Shown here: positions 26,388-34,659 of the stretch, piece after piece
How the letters are laid out: each line of letters begins with the position of its first letter
How positions within the stretch are numbered: the first letter of the stretch is position 1
Assembly (NCBI GenBank): GCA_963725425.1
Contig: CAVRYJ010000042.1
Coordinates: 1-64,000, forward strand
Source of the DNA: Clostridium_I sp963725425
GTDB lineage: Bacteria > Bacillota > Clostridia > Clostridiales > Clostridiaceae
DNA: 64,000 nucleotides
Reading direction: 5' to 3'
Position numbers and translations under genes: made by a program
Notes under the pieces: generated by a model
What the model was told of the DNA's origin: nothing
Seen by the model: the letters and a program-made list of their open reading frames with translations, nothing else
The model's database searches: none

Positions 26388-26618
26388 GAATGTGTATATG
26401 TATTTTTAATATAAAAAAGAAAAAATTATACTGGAATTATATTCACGATATTATTACAATACCTACAATCCCAGTAAAAAAATATATATCTTCTCATTAT
26501 GTAGAAAGTGAAATAACCTCTATACCCCTTTATATGCCACGTTTAGCAAGGTTATCCCACGTATATTTTTAGTGATAATTCTTATATTCCTAGTAATTTT
26601 CCTACTTATATGTATTTT

Positions 26619-29588
26619 CTATTTCGAACACCTGTTTCTTTTCATCCTCTGCTTTGCTTTTAGTCTATCAAGTTTTTCAGCACATTCTTTGCATCTTACT
26701 ACCCTGTTATTTACCTTTTCAATTCTCTTTCCGCAATCAGCACACATAATTGTATTTTTAAATTTAAGTTCCATATTTGGCTCTAAATTATCTAGTATAT
26801 ATTCACCTAGCACATTAAATAAAAATGCTTTCTTTGTATCTCTTTTGGATATGAATATATACCTTGTGATTATATCTACGGCATCAACGATATCAATCAA
26901 TGATACTTTACAATACTCAATGAATTCATTTTTTAATGATTGATAAATTATCACTGATTCCTGTTCCTTGGTTTTTTTCTCATCCATCGTTCCACATCCG
27001 ATAAAGCCATGTTGCATTTTGAGATTTAACTCCTTATATTTTGTAATAACTTTCTCGGTAATATCCATTTTATTTTTCTGAATCTGCATCGCTACTACTG
27101 ATTCTTTACCATATAATTTAATAGCACTTTTGTACTCTATTTTTTCCCTATCTAATTCAGTTATAATGTTTTTGCTATGTAAGAGCATATTCTTATTAAA
27201 TTTGCCTATTTGCTTCCAATCGTAATCACCTTGCTTGATATTTTCAATTTCAGAACATATTCTATTTACTGTGCTTGTATTAATACTCTCTATATTATTA
27301 TTATCCTTAGCAAATTGAAAGAAATAAGGTAATTTAATTGCATTACGTTTTGTTACTTCTTTTTCCTTTCCCTTCACAGTAATTATTGTTGCTTTTGTTT
27401 TATAGTCCTTTTCCTGCTTCATTAAGTGTTGTAATTCTGGACATAAGGTAGGCATTTCCATTGTTTTAGCACTGTCTATACTATAATTATTCATAGCTGT
27501 TAATACTTTTATACAAGTGAGTGTGTCAGATGTAAAATTATTTTTATTCCATAGAATCGTTATCTTATTACTAAAGCTTCCAATATTACTTGATGAAAAT
27601 GCTTTTGTTATACTAGTATATATGGCTTCATTATCTATTTTTATAGGTTTTGCTTTTCCCATTTCATAATATAGTGGATTAACACCTTTCATATTTCTTT
27701 CAACTATGCCTGCTAAATACTGGTCTGAATATATGGTTGCGTGATCTCCATCTACATCAAACATTAATAACAATGATAAAGTATCATGGCAGCTTGTATA
27801 TATTCCATTAGTCATAAACCATTTTTCCATTTCTTTACTTGCAACATTATTTCTTAATCCATGTTCCCTATACAAGTGTGGGCTTCTATTAACAATTAAC
27901 TTAGGATATTTCTTAGTATCAAATAAGTGGCAATATACATCTCCATCTTGTAATAATCCATCAGCTATATCATCTTCATTTTTTCTAAATATCCACTGCA
28001 TCCAACCAAATATATCTGGTAATAAAAAGGTAGATGCTCCATCGATTGTAAATTTTCCACTTTCAGCATTTTTCTTCTTTTTATTGATGCTATCCGATAA
28101 TTGACTTTGAATATATGAATCTTGTAGCAATTCTGGATATAATTCTAAGCATTTCTGTAAATAGCTTTTATGTGCATTATCTTCCGTAATTCCCATCATT
28201 TTAAGCATAGTCTTGCGTTCTGTATAAGCATTTGTTATTTGTGTGTCGATTTTGCTTGTATAATGTTTTATTTCCTCATCTTTTATATCTGTTAATGTTT
28301 GCCACATCTGATAACAAAATCTAGGTCTTTTAAATACATCTTCTTCAATATTACACTTACCTGCTTGGCACTCATACAATGTGAAATTATCTTGGTACTG
28401 TTTCCAATCCTTATAATACTTATGCATTTTAAACTGGCTCTCTGTAAATATATATTTGATATCATCGGCTTTTAAATCCCATATTTTATCATATATATCT
28501 TTGACTTTATAATTTTTGTTGTTATATTCATCACAAAAAGCTATGTAATCTACTGGTGTTAATAATCCTTTAAACCAAGGCATCCTAAATTGAAAATTTT
28601 TGTTTTTAATATCTTTTTCAGGTAAATACATTCCACATCCATCACTAAATGGTATTTTAACTGTCTTGAGCACGTTTAATTGTGGTACTTGTAATTCATT
28701 ATCCTTATTTTCAATATAATCAAAAATTCCATCAACATTTTGTTCAAAATCTGGAATTACTATAGCTTTATTTATATCGAGTTCTTCCCATTCTGTAGTA
28801 TCTGTGGAAGATAGTGCCATATAGGCGAGGTATTTATTTATTGTCATTCCACCCTGGCTATTTATCATGTCTTTAGTTAATCCACATGTGATTTTATTTT
28901 CTACTTTATTCCATGTACTTTCTTTAACAAATACTACTTTCTTTTGTCTTATCTGTCCTGCGCTAGCTGTATAAAATATGTATTTGTCATTATCGTATAA
29001 AAATCCATCTCTAATTAATTGATGTAATAAATCATAATGTAATGTTCTAATAACTATAATATCCGTGGTTTTAGATTCTGCACCAATGGCTTGTAGTAAT
29101 GAGTTATTAGTGGTAGCTATCTCACTATGACCATTTAATTTGAGTGGATTTAAGTATCTAATATCTGCCTGTGTGCCTTTATTAACGCTCTTGTCCTTTT
29201 CAATTTCCAATAATTTTTCTATATCTTCTTTCATAATATTTAATTTGCTTTTCTTACCTGCATAATTTTTCTTTTTTCTTTCAAAATCCATCCATTCTTT
29301 ATAATAATCGTTACTCATTAATATTTCATTTAGTTCTTTTGATTTAGCAAAGACTTTATTCTTTTTCAGAATATTATTTACTGATTTTTTAATACTCTTA
29401 TTTTTACATTTAATATAGAAATCTGATATACTTGTAAATTTTAATTTATCAGCATACTTAATTATTTCGTATTCCTTTAATATATTTGTTCCTGCTCTAA
29501 CCTCACTCATTTTGTTGTCTAGTTTCTTTTCTTCCTCATTGTAAAAAGCCTTAGTATCAACACTATATAATTTAATTTGTTTATTCAT
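26619..29588 (-). CDS. Single-chain double-psi beta-barrel RNA polymerase (YonO/cellular RdRP-like)
   Basis: A 989-residue protein starting at ATG 29588 (GGGGG ten bases upstream). It carries, in order, the motifs of the polymerase superfamily shared by SP-beta YonO, the catalytic subunits of multisubunit RNA polymerase and eukaryotic RNA-dependent RNA polymerases. These are PFSDGCGMYLP at about 313-323 (the FSDGxG motif), QFRMPWFKGLL at 333-343 (the QxR..KG motif), LIVNRSPH at 564-571, and the catalytic metal loop FDVDGDHA with aspartates 611, 613 and 615. The C-terminus has a four-cysteine zinc ribbon (C949, C952, C966, C969) and a basic tail. YonO is a DNA-dependent RNA polymerase for phage late genes; a similar role is inferred here, but RNA-templated synthesis cannot be excluded. 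It lies just downstream of a DEAH helicase. Confidence 0.85.
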   Translation of the reverse strand: MNKQIKLYSVDTKAFYNEEEKKLDNKMSEVRAGTNILKEYEIIKYADKLKFTSISDFYIKCKNKSIKKSVNNILKKNKVFAKSKELNEILMSNDYYKEWMDFERKKKNYAGKKSKLNIMKEDIEKLLEIEKDKSVNKGTQADIRYLNPLKLNGHSEIATTNNSLLQAIGAESKTTDIIVIRTLHYDLLHQLIRDGFLYDNDKYIFYTASAGQIRQKKVVFVKESTWNKVENKITCGLTKDMINSQGGMTINKYLAYMALSSTDTTEWEELDINKAIVIPDFEQNVDGIFDYIENKDNELQVPQLNVLKTVKIPFSDGCGMYLPEKDIKNKNFQFRMPWFKGLLTPVDYIAFCDEYNNKNYKVKDIYDKIWDLKADDIKYIFTESQFKMHKYYKDWKQYQDNFTLYECQAGKCNIEEDVFKRPRFCYQMWQTLTDIKDEEIKHYTSKIDTQITNAYTERKTMLKMMGITEDNAHKSYLQKCLELYPELLQDSYIQSQLSDSINKKKKNAESGKFTIDGASTFLLPDIFGWMQWIFRKNEDDIADGLLQDGDVYCHLFDTKKYPKLIVNRSPHLYREHGLRNNVASKEMEKWFMTNGIYTSCHDTLSLLLMFDVDGDHATIYSDQYLAGIVERNMKGVNPLYYEMGKAKPIKIDNEAIYTSITKAFSSSNIGSFSNKITILWNKNNFTSDTLTCIKVLTAMNNYSIDSAKTMEMPTLCPELQHLMKQEKDYKTKATIITVKGKEKEVTKRNAIKLPYFFQFAKDNNNIESINTSTVNRICSEIENIKQGDYDWKQIGKFNKNMLLHSKNIITELDREKIEYKSAIKLYGKESVVAMQIQKNKMDITEKVITKYKELNLKMQHGFIGCGTMDEKKTKEQESVIIYQSLKNEFIEYCKVSLIDIVDAVDIITRYIFISKRDTKKAFLFNVLGEYILDNLEPNMELKFKNTIMCADCGKRIEKVNNRVVRCKECAEKLDRLKAKQRMKRNRCSK

Positions 29589-29893
29589 AATATGTAATCC
29601 CCCTTGAGTAATTTTATTTTCTATATATGTATTAGCTTGGATGCCCGTTTCTGGCAGACAAAAATGTTTTTCTTTTTACTTTTCTATGTATAATTAATAA
29701 GGTACATAAGGGTATTATCATACCCTCACTACGCTACGCTACGTTCACCCGATAGCACGAGCCAGAAAACCGCTGTCTCTTAGCTAGATAGATGTTTAGA
29801 ATTTGTAACCTATTCTATAATTAGATGTACAATCTGTATCCCATTTTAGGATTTATTTAATATAGTAATTTTTCCTAAAATGGAACACAAGTT
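29589..29893. other. Intergenic region between helicase and polymerase-like gene
   Basis: No ORF. It contains a perfect 11-bp inverted repeat, CCATTTTAGGA at 29841-29851 and its complement at 29873-29883 (21-base loop, no T-run), a small hairpin TGCC-CGTTTCT-GGCA, and CTACG repeated three times near 29737. The repeat may be an operator or an RNA structure in the leader of the polymerase gene. Confidence 0.5.
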
Positions 29894-31564
29894 TTATATT
29901 TCTGACAGTCTTAATACTTGCCACGCACTCTTGTATTTTTTTTTCTGACCATCAATTATTTGAGTTGTAGGAAACTGTTTTATGTAATAGTTAATTTTTA
30001 AATCATTCAATATGTAACTATTTAAGGTAGTAATATTTTTTATGAATTTTATAATGTTCTTTTTGATCTTAGAATTATGAGAATCTATCAATCCAATATG
30101 CTCTATTAAATCCTGTCTATCCTTAGTTGTTAACATTACTTGTCCTATAATAGTTTCTAAATAAGACTCTAATGTTTCTATATCTTCAGCTAATATAACT
30201 TCTTCTATTAATAAAGATTCACTAAATCTATCATCAAGTTTTAACCATTCCAATTGTTTATGAATAAATGCAAAATCTTTATCATCCCTAAATAATTTTT
30301 CCATTTCTCTATAAAATTTCAAATCAGATTTAGTTCTAGCATATCCTATTAAATTTTTCTTCCATTGCCCTTTACCAGTTTTCATATTTTCGTGGTAAAA
30401 TAAATGATTCATTGTTGCTATTTCATTCATATCATTATCATATTTTTTATTAAATGCATTTTCGTCAGTTTTTAATAATTCTACTTCTCCCAATTGATAT
30501 TCACAGATATTTGCTTTAGCTGTAAATGACTTTTTATATTTAGTTGGTATGTATAAGTTAACTTGTTGTGGATTATCTATGTCTATTCTTTTCCTACCTA
30601 GTTCCTGTACAAATGTGATCCTATCCCATGCCATAATAACTATATTAGTTAATTTATCATCAACTATATTAATCCCATTATCAATAACTTTTGTTGCAAT
30701 AAGAACTTTTTTATTGAATTTACTATTTGTAATAATGCTCTCTAATTCATCGTTTTTAGTGCCACTAAATACACAACTGGATATTTTATCACCTAGTTTG
30801 TCATGAATCTTATTTCCATTATCTTTGGATGTTACAAATATTAGCCATTTCTTATCAGTTTTATCATTTTTTATTAAATTGATAATGACATTTAAGTCAT
30901 TTTTAAAATATATAGGGTTAATATATCTATAATCAATGCCAGTATAATATTTTCTGATTGTTGGTTTTCTACCAATGCTTTGTATATGCTCGAATTTATA
31001 TTTTATAGGTATTTCTATTTCCTCCATAGTTGCAGATATAAATATTTTTACTGTAGATTTCGTATATTGCTCAATTAGATATTCATAAGCCAAACGGCAC
31101 TTGTTATTGAATCCACCATCACTCAATATATAATGTGCTTCATCCATTACGATATAATCATATGTTAAGTCCATTTCTTTACCATCATATTCATGATCAA
31201 TTGCCATTTGCCCGATTGATTGATAACTTTTAATTGTAATATTTTCAATTTGATATATTTTATCTAAAGCTTCAAAATCAACTTTATCCGTTTCTTTACT
31301 ATTTTTAGCTAGTATCATTGGAATAACTTTATGATATTTTTTAAGTAAATCCATTTTTAGTTGTCTTTTGAGATTGATCCTGTTGCAAACTAATAATAAT
31401 CTCTCATACAAAGGTATGTAATTAACTAATTTGTTTTTAATGAAATACGTCTTTCCAGTGCCAGTTTGTGCTTGAAGTAAAACAATGTCGCCCTTTTTCC
31501 AGTTTTTATAATCGTCCCCTATTGAATCTGAAACCCATTTTAAATCTAAATTGGTGTTACTCAT
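29894..31564 (-). CDS. DEAH-box SF2 helicase
   Basis: A 556-residue protein starting behind GGGAGG. Motif I is QAQTGTGKT (31-39), motif II DEAH (141-144), motif III SAT in FISATMEE (about 184-191), and motif VI is in VQELGRKR. The C-terminal RecA-like domain includes KVLIATKVIDNGINI. Such helicases unwind DNA or RNA using ATP; substrate cannot be told from sequence. It lies immediately upstream of the polymerase-like gene, which suggests they act in the same process (replication or phage transcription). Confidence 0.8.
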   Translation of the reverse strand: MSNTNLDLKWVSDSIGDDYKNWKKGDIVLLQAQTGTGKTYFIKNKLVNYIPLYERLLLVCNRINLKRQLKMDLLKKYHKVIPMILAKNSKETDKVDFEALDKIYQIENITIKSYQSIGQMAIDHEYDGKEMDLTYDYIVMDEAHYILSDGGFNNKCRLAYEYLIEQYTKSTVKIFISATMEEIEIPIKYKFEHIQSIGRKPTIRKYYTGIDYRYINPIYFKNDLNVIINLIKNDKTDKKWLIFVTSKDNGNKIHDKLGDKISSCVFSGTKNDELESIITNSKFNKKVLIATKVIDNGINIVDDKLTNIVIMAWDRITFVQELGRKRIDIDNPQQVNLYIPTKYKKSFTAKANICEYQLGEVELLKTDENAFNKKYDNDMNEIATMNHLFYHENMKTGKGQWKKNLIGYARTKSDLKFYREMEKLFRDDKDFAFIHKQLEWLKLDDRFSESLLIEEVILAEDIETLESYLETIIGQVMLTTKDRQDLIEHIGLIDSHNSKIKKNIIKFIKNITTLNSYILNDLKINYYIKQFPTTQIIDGQKKKYKSAWQVLRLSEI

Positions 31565-31581
31565 AATATTTCCTCCCTCTG

Positions 31582-31767
31582 TTAATTTAATTTAGTTACT
31601 TCATTTTTTAGTAATGTTAATTGGTGTAGTGCATATTGGAATTTTTCTGTATTTTCAAAACTATAGACCGTTTCTGATTGTTTAGTGAATAAGTAATACC
31701 TAAATCCTAGATATGAAAGTGCGTCTGAAAGATATTTTTTTCTTACCTCATAATATTTCTTTCCCAT
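31582..31767 (-). CDS. Small protein, DUF5659-like, 61 residues
   Basis: The ATG at 31767 (MGKKYYEVRKKYLSDALSYL) follows AGAGG; in-frame codons upstream have no site. The pattern of a conserved aromatic start, LGFRYYLF and YSFENTEKFQYALHQL resembles the DUF5659 family of small phage proteins. Function unknown. It lies 17 bases upstream of the helicase gene and shares its direction. Confidence 0.55.
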   Translation of the reverse strand: MGKKYYEVRKKYLSDALSYLGFRYYLFTKQSETVYSFENTEKFQYALHQLTLLKNEVTKLN

Positions 31768-31945
31768 AATATTTACCTCTTTTCTATGTATTTTTGGACA
31801 AAAATAAGGCAGAATCAACAACCCAATTTTTTATATTTTTTCGGTTTTTTACTTGTTTTCTCAATTTTCTCGGAGTTCAACTCTCGCAGTTACTGGTACT
31901 ACTTCTCTAACAAAGACTGACTATAATAATAATTATGCGCAGTTA

Positions 31946-31975
31946 TTGACTTTGATATTTCTACTGTGCTATAAT
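31946..31975 (+). promoter_or_regulatory. Opposite-strand promoter P3
   Basis: TTGACT at 31946-31951, 18 bases, TATAAT at 31970-31975. It fires rightward against the early operon and is followed by a compact set of hairpins ending in a terminator, with no ORF. Confidence 0.65.
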
Positions 31976-31981
31976 GATCAC

Positions 31982-32138
31982 AGAACATATTAAAAGAGAC
32001 ATTTTATCCGATTGTAGTCAGATAAAATATTATTAAGTTTTCAAAGTACAGTGCAGGAAAAATGGGTAGACTTGTCCCGCACCTATAATAATACCAAGTT
32101 TATTATTTTTAAGCAATTGTCATATTTGCTTGTTTTTT
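31982..32138 (+). ncRNA. Candidate structured small RNA (about 157 nt)
   Basis: Starts about seven bases after the P3 -10 box. It contains three perfect or near-perfect hairpins: ATTTTATC paired with GATAAAAT (32001-32028), GTGCAGG with CCCGCAC (32051-32082, one bulge) and AATAATA with TATTATT (32087-32107). It ends in AAGCAA-loop-TTGCTT followed by G and six Ts (32111-32138). No start codon with a ribosome-binding site is inside. All the parts of a discrete small RNA gene are present. Family and target unknown. Confidence 0.6.
32111..32138 (+). terminator. Terminator of the P3 RNA
   Basis: AAGCAA and TTGCTT pair across a 9-base loop and are followed by GTTTTTT. Confidence 0.65.
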
Positions 32139-32236
32139 GTCGTCTAATTAAGTTATCACTCTCATACTGTAAAAACTAGTGTTTTACGGCCTATTTGTGT
32201 TTTTTGTAAAACTGATTAAAATATACATTTTATATC

Positions 32237-32410
32237 CTACGCACACATTTTATCGAACTCATCCTTTGTAATAGTTTTGGATTTTAACATTACTGGAATA
32301 CTTCCACCGATGAAACCTAAAAATACATTTTCATTCATTTGAGCCACATAATCAAACCCTACAACTTCAAGATCCATTTTGCCAACAAGTTTATTTTTGT
32401 TTACTAACAT
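32237..32410 (-). CDS. Small early phage protein, 57 residues
   Basis: The ATG at 32410 overlaps the stop of the upstream gene (TAATG) and follows GGAGGTG by 7 bases. The product begins MLVNKNKLVGKMDLEVVGFD and ends TKDEFDKMCA. No family recognised. Translational coupling to the 232-residue protein suggests a shared function. Confidence 0.6.
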   Translation of the reverse strand: MLVNKNKLVGKMDLEVVGFDYVAQMNENVFLGFIGGSIPVMLKSKTITKDEFDKMCA

Positions 32411-33108
32411 TATGCTTGCACCTCCTGTAGCTTATGTAATCTCTTAGCTTTGCGTAAATCAGCTAATTGTTTTTTTGTTTTAAGTTTATCTTGTTCTTTT
32501 TTGAATTTAACATATTCATTTATTTGATTATTTTCTCTACCTAAAGTGAACCAAGATATAATATTTTGTCCTAAATCTTCCCTATGTTTGTCTAATAATT
32601 CTTTGACAGTTAAACCACTTACTAAAAATAATGCTGTGTCTTGAGGACTAAATGGCTTTTGTATTAACCATGATATGTTAGTTTGTACCATACTAAAATT
32701 TTCACTTGATATATATTTTTCTATACATTTTTCATCAACATCTTTCCCCAAACCCATTTCCATTTTTTCGGTAGAATATTGCCATAATTTAAGAACTTGG
32801 CTACTTTCTATATCGTTATTATTTAGTAGTTCTATAATGTTACCCAAATCTTCATCTTCTTGATATAAATCTTCAGCCATTTCCCAAACTCTAATGCTAT
32901 CCATTTTTGCTCGTCCAAAAAAGCTATTTCTATTTTGTGCTAAAAAGTTGATATAGTGTAAAACTAATTCTTCTTGGGAATAGTTGCTACTAGCTTTTCC
33001 TAGATCCTCAACTGCATCAATTACCATTGTCATTCTTTCAGTATTTTTTCTAGCTGTTTCAACCTCAACATAACTCATAATTTTCATCATCATTTCTTTA
33101 TTTAGCAT
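32410..33108 (-). CDS. Early phage protein, 232 residues, unrecognised
   Basis: First gene of the leftward early operon, about 70 bases from the divergent operator region. Helical and charged throughout; phrases include HYINFLAQNRNSFFGRAKMD and WLIQKPFSPQDTALFL, ending in a lysine-rich coiled coil (KTKKQLADLRKAKRLHK). No catalytic motif recognised. Position immediately after the regulated promoter suggests a regulator or takeover protein. Confidence 0.6.
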   Translation of the reverse strand: MLNKEMMMKIMSYVEVETARKNTERMTMVIDAVEDLGKASSNYSQEELVLHYINFLAQNRNSFFGRAKMDSIRVWEMAEDLYQEDEDLGNIIELLNNNDIESSQVLKLWQYSTEKMEMGLGKDVDEKCIEKYISSENFSMVQTNISWLIQKPFSPQDTALFLVSGLTVKELLDKHREDLGQNIISWFTLGRENNQINEYVKFKKEQDKLKTKKQLADLRKAKRLHKLQEVQA

Positions 33109-33153
33109 TTTTATAATCCCCCTTGTTTTTATTTAATTAATTTCTATAATTCT

Positions 33154-33230
33154 ATGATACTATTTTCGTATCAGTCTGTCAATACGTTTTTCGTATTATT
33201 ATTCTATTTTCGTATCACTTCTGATATAAT
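33154..33230. promoter_or_regulatory. Divergent early promoters with three repressor operators
   Basis: Leftward promoter: TTGACA (plus-strand TGTCAA at 33177-33182), 17 bases, TATCAT (ATGATA at 33154-33159). Rightward promoter: extended -10 TGATATAAT ending at 33230. Operators: GATAC-7-GTATC at 33156-33172, AATAC-7-GTATT at 33181-33197 and a degenerate half-conserved copy ending GTATC at 33200-33216, all sharing TTTTCGTAT. They cover both promoters, as expected for a lysogeny switch. Confidence 0.75.
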
Positions 33231-33250
33231 ATTTTTAAGAGGTGTTTTAT

Positions 33251-33457
33251 ATGATTATTTTAAAATTAGATTTATTAATGAAAGGTAACAATCTATCTCA
33301 AAGAGAGTTATCTAAATTAACGGGCATAAGGCAAGCAAGTATAAGTGCTTACTGTAATAACACATATATAATGTTACCAAAAGAACACATATCTACGTTA
33401 TGTAAATTTTTCTCATGTGAAGTTAGCGATTTGATTGAATATATACCTAAAAAATAG
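33251..33457 (+). CDS. Small Cro/C1-type (XRE) repressor
   Basis: A 68-residue protein starting at ATG 33251, six bases after GAGGTG; a GTG nine bases earlier lies inside that site and is rejected. The helix-turn-helix is LSQRELSKLTGIRQASISAY, followed by FFSCEVSDLIEYIPKK, the typical end of small XRE regulators. It is transcribed rightward from the operator region and is the probable regulator of the leftward early promoter. Confidence 0.82.
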   Translation: MIILKLDLLMKGNNLSQRELSKLTGIRQASISAYCNNTYIMLPKEHISTLCKFFSCEVSDLIEYIPKK

Positions 33458-33602
33458 CAGACAAAATCTAATGTTTCTGTATAAACTAAAAATCTTCCTA
33501 GAATTAAATAGTTTTAATGTAATTTGATTCCTCATTATCCTCTAATTAAATAGGATATTCATTTATAAAACTGACAACATAGTATTAGAGGTGATACATA
33601 AA

Positions 33603-34418
33603 ATGTATTGTGAAAATTGTTTAGTAAAAGAAGATATTTGTAAACCAGGATCATTCACTAAAGGTCGTACAATGCCATTATTAGAAGCAACTATGATTGG
33701 TGATTTTATTCATAAAGGGTACATCGAAAAAAATGACAGAGAAATATATGAAATTTTATCTGAATCTACTAGTGTGGATACTTGCTATTATGAATATTCA
33801 AAATTTATTTACAGTAAATATAAGAAATCTGAATTCACAAAATTATGCAAAGAACAATCTGCTATAGAGTCTATTATAGATCTACTCTATTGGTCTTTTG
33901 GTAGTCCTGATGATGAATCTAATATTCTTTGTAAACTAGCTACGAAAAAAATAAATAAAAATACTTCAATATCTAGCTTAGAAAAAGATCACTATACTTC
34001 AGAAATTTATAAAACTCTTCCTAAAACTTTAGATAAAACCGAAAGAGAAACTATTATTAAAATTCGATTAGGTCAAGAATTATTTAGAAAAAAACTGTTT
34101 TTACTTGAACCTAGGTGTAAAATATGTGGTCTTGATATACCTGAATTATTAATCGCAAGTCATAGTAAGTATTGGAAAGAGAGCAATAATTTTGAACGAA
34201 CCGATGCTTTTAATGGATTCTTATTGTGCAATCAACATGATTCTTTATATGATAAAGGCTTTATTAGTTTTGATGACAATGGTAAAATAATGATTTCAAA
34301 ATTAATTGATGAAAAAGATTATTCTTTACTGAATATTAACAAAAATATAGTTATTAAAATATATGAAAAAAATAAGAAATACCTTAAATGGCATAGGAAA
34401 AATACATTTAAAGTATGA
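33603..34418 (+). CDS. HNH endonuclease-domain protein
   Basis: A 271-residue protein starting at ATG 33603 (MYCENCLVKEDICKPG), eight bases after AGAGGTG. The C-terminal 85 residues hold an HNH_2-like nuclease: CKICGLDIPELLIASHSKYW, then NGFLLCNQHDSLYDKGFIS. The N-terminal part has a CxxC pair and is not recognised. It is expressed with or near the repressor in the lysogen, the usual place for lysogenic accessory genes such as superinfection exclusion or restriction. A defence role is an inference. Confidence 0.7.
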   Translation: MYCENCLVKEDICKPGSFTKGRTMPLLEATMIGDFIHKGYIEKNDREIYEILSESTSVDTCYYEYSKFIYSKYKKSEFTKLCKEQSAIESIIDLLYWSFGSPDDESNILCKLATKKINKNTSISSLEKDHYTSEIYKTLPKTLDKTERETIIKIRLGQELFRKKLFLLEPRCKICGLDIPELLIASHSKYWKESNNFERTDAFNGFLLCNQHDSLYDKGFISFDDNGKIMISKLIDEKDYSLLNINKNIVIKIYEKNKKYLKWHRKNTFKV

Positions 34419-34485
34419 TATTATGTATAAAATCCTTATTACTGGTTATAATTTAAATATCAGATTTAATTCCCCAATCTTTTTT

Positions 34486-34520
34486 AAGAGCACACCATAT
34501 GCGAGTGGTGCGTTCTTTTT
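34486..34520 (+). terminator. Terminator after the HNH gene
   Basis: AAGAGCAC-ACCA and TGGTGCG-TTCTT form a stem with one or two bulges around an 8-base loop, followed by TTTTT. It closes the repressor-HNH transcript. Confidence 0.75.
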
Positions 34521-34659
34521 ATTTGCGCTTATATATACCTATAGCTTTATTATTTATGGGTGTCGCTAATTTTCGACTCCCTTATATATTAATTAGCACT
34601 ACTTTATAAACGTTGATTTAATAAGAGTTAACGTCAATTATTTTATAAAATAAAGTTCA

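Noticed and set aside
26390..26572. 60-codon rightward ORF after promoter P2
   Set aside because: The ATG falls within three bases of the -10 box and there is no ribosome-binding site.
33156..33216. CRISPR-like short repeats
   Set aside because: The three TTTTCGTAT copies are 17-bp palindromic operators with irregular 3-9 base gaps, not repeat-spacer units. No CRISPR array was found in the window.
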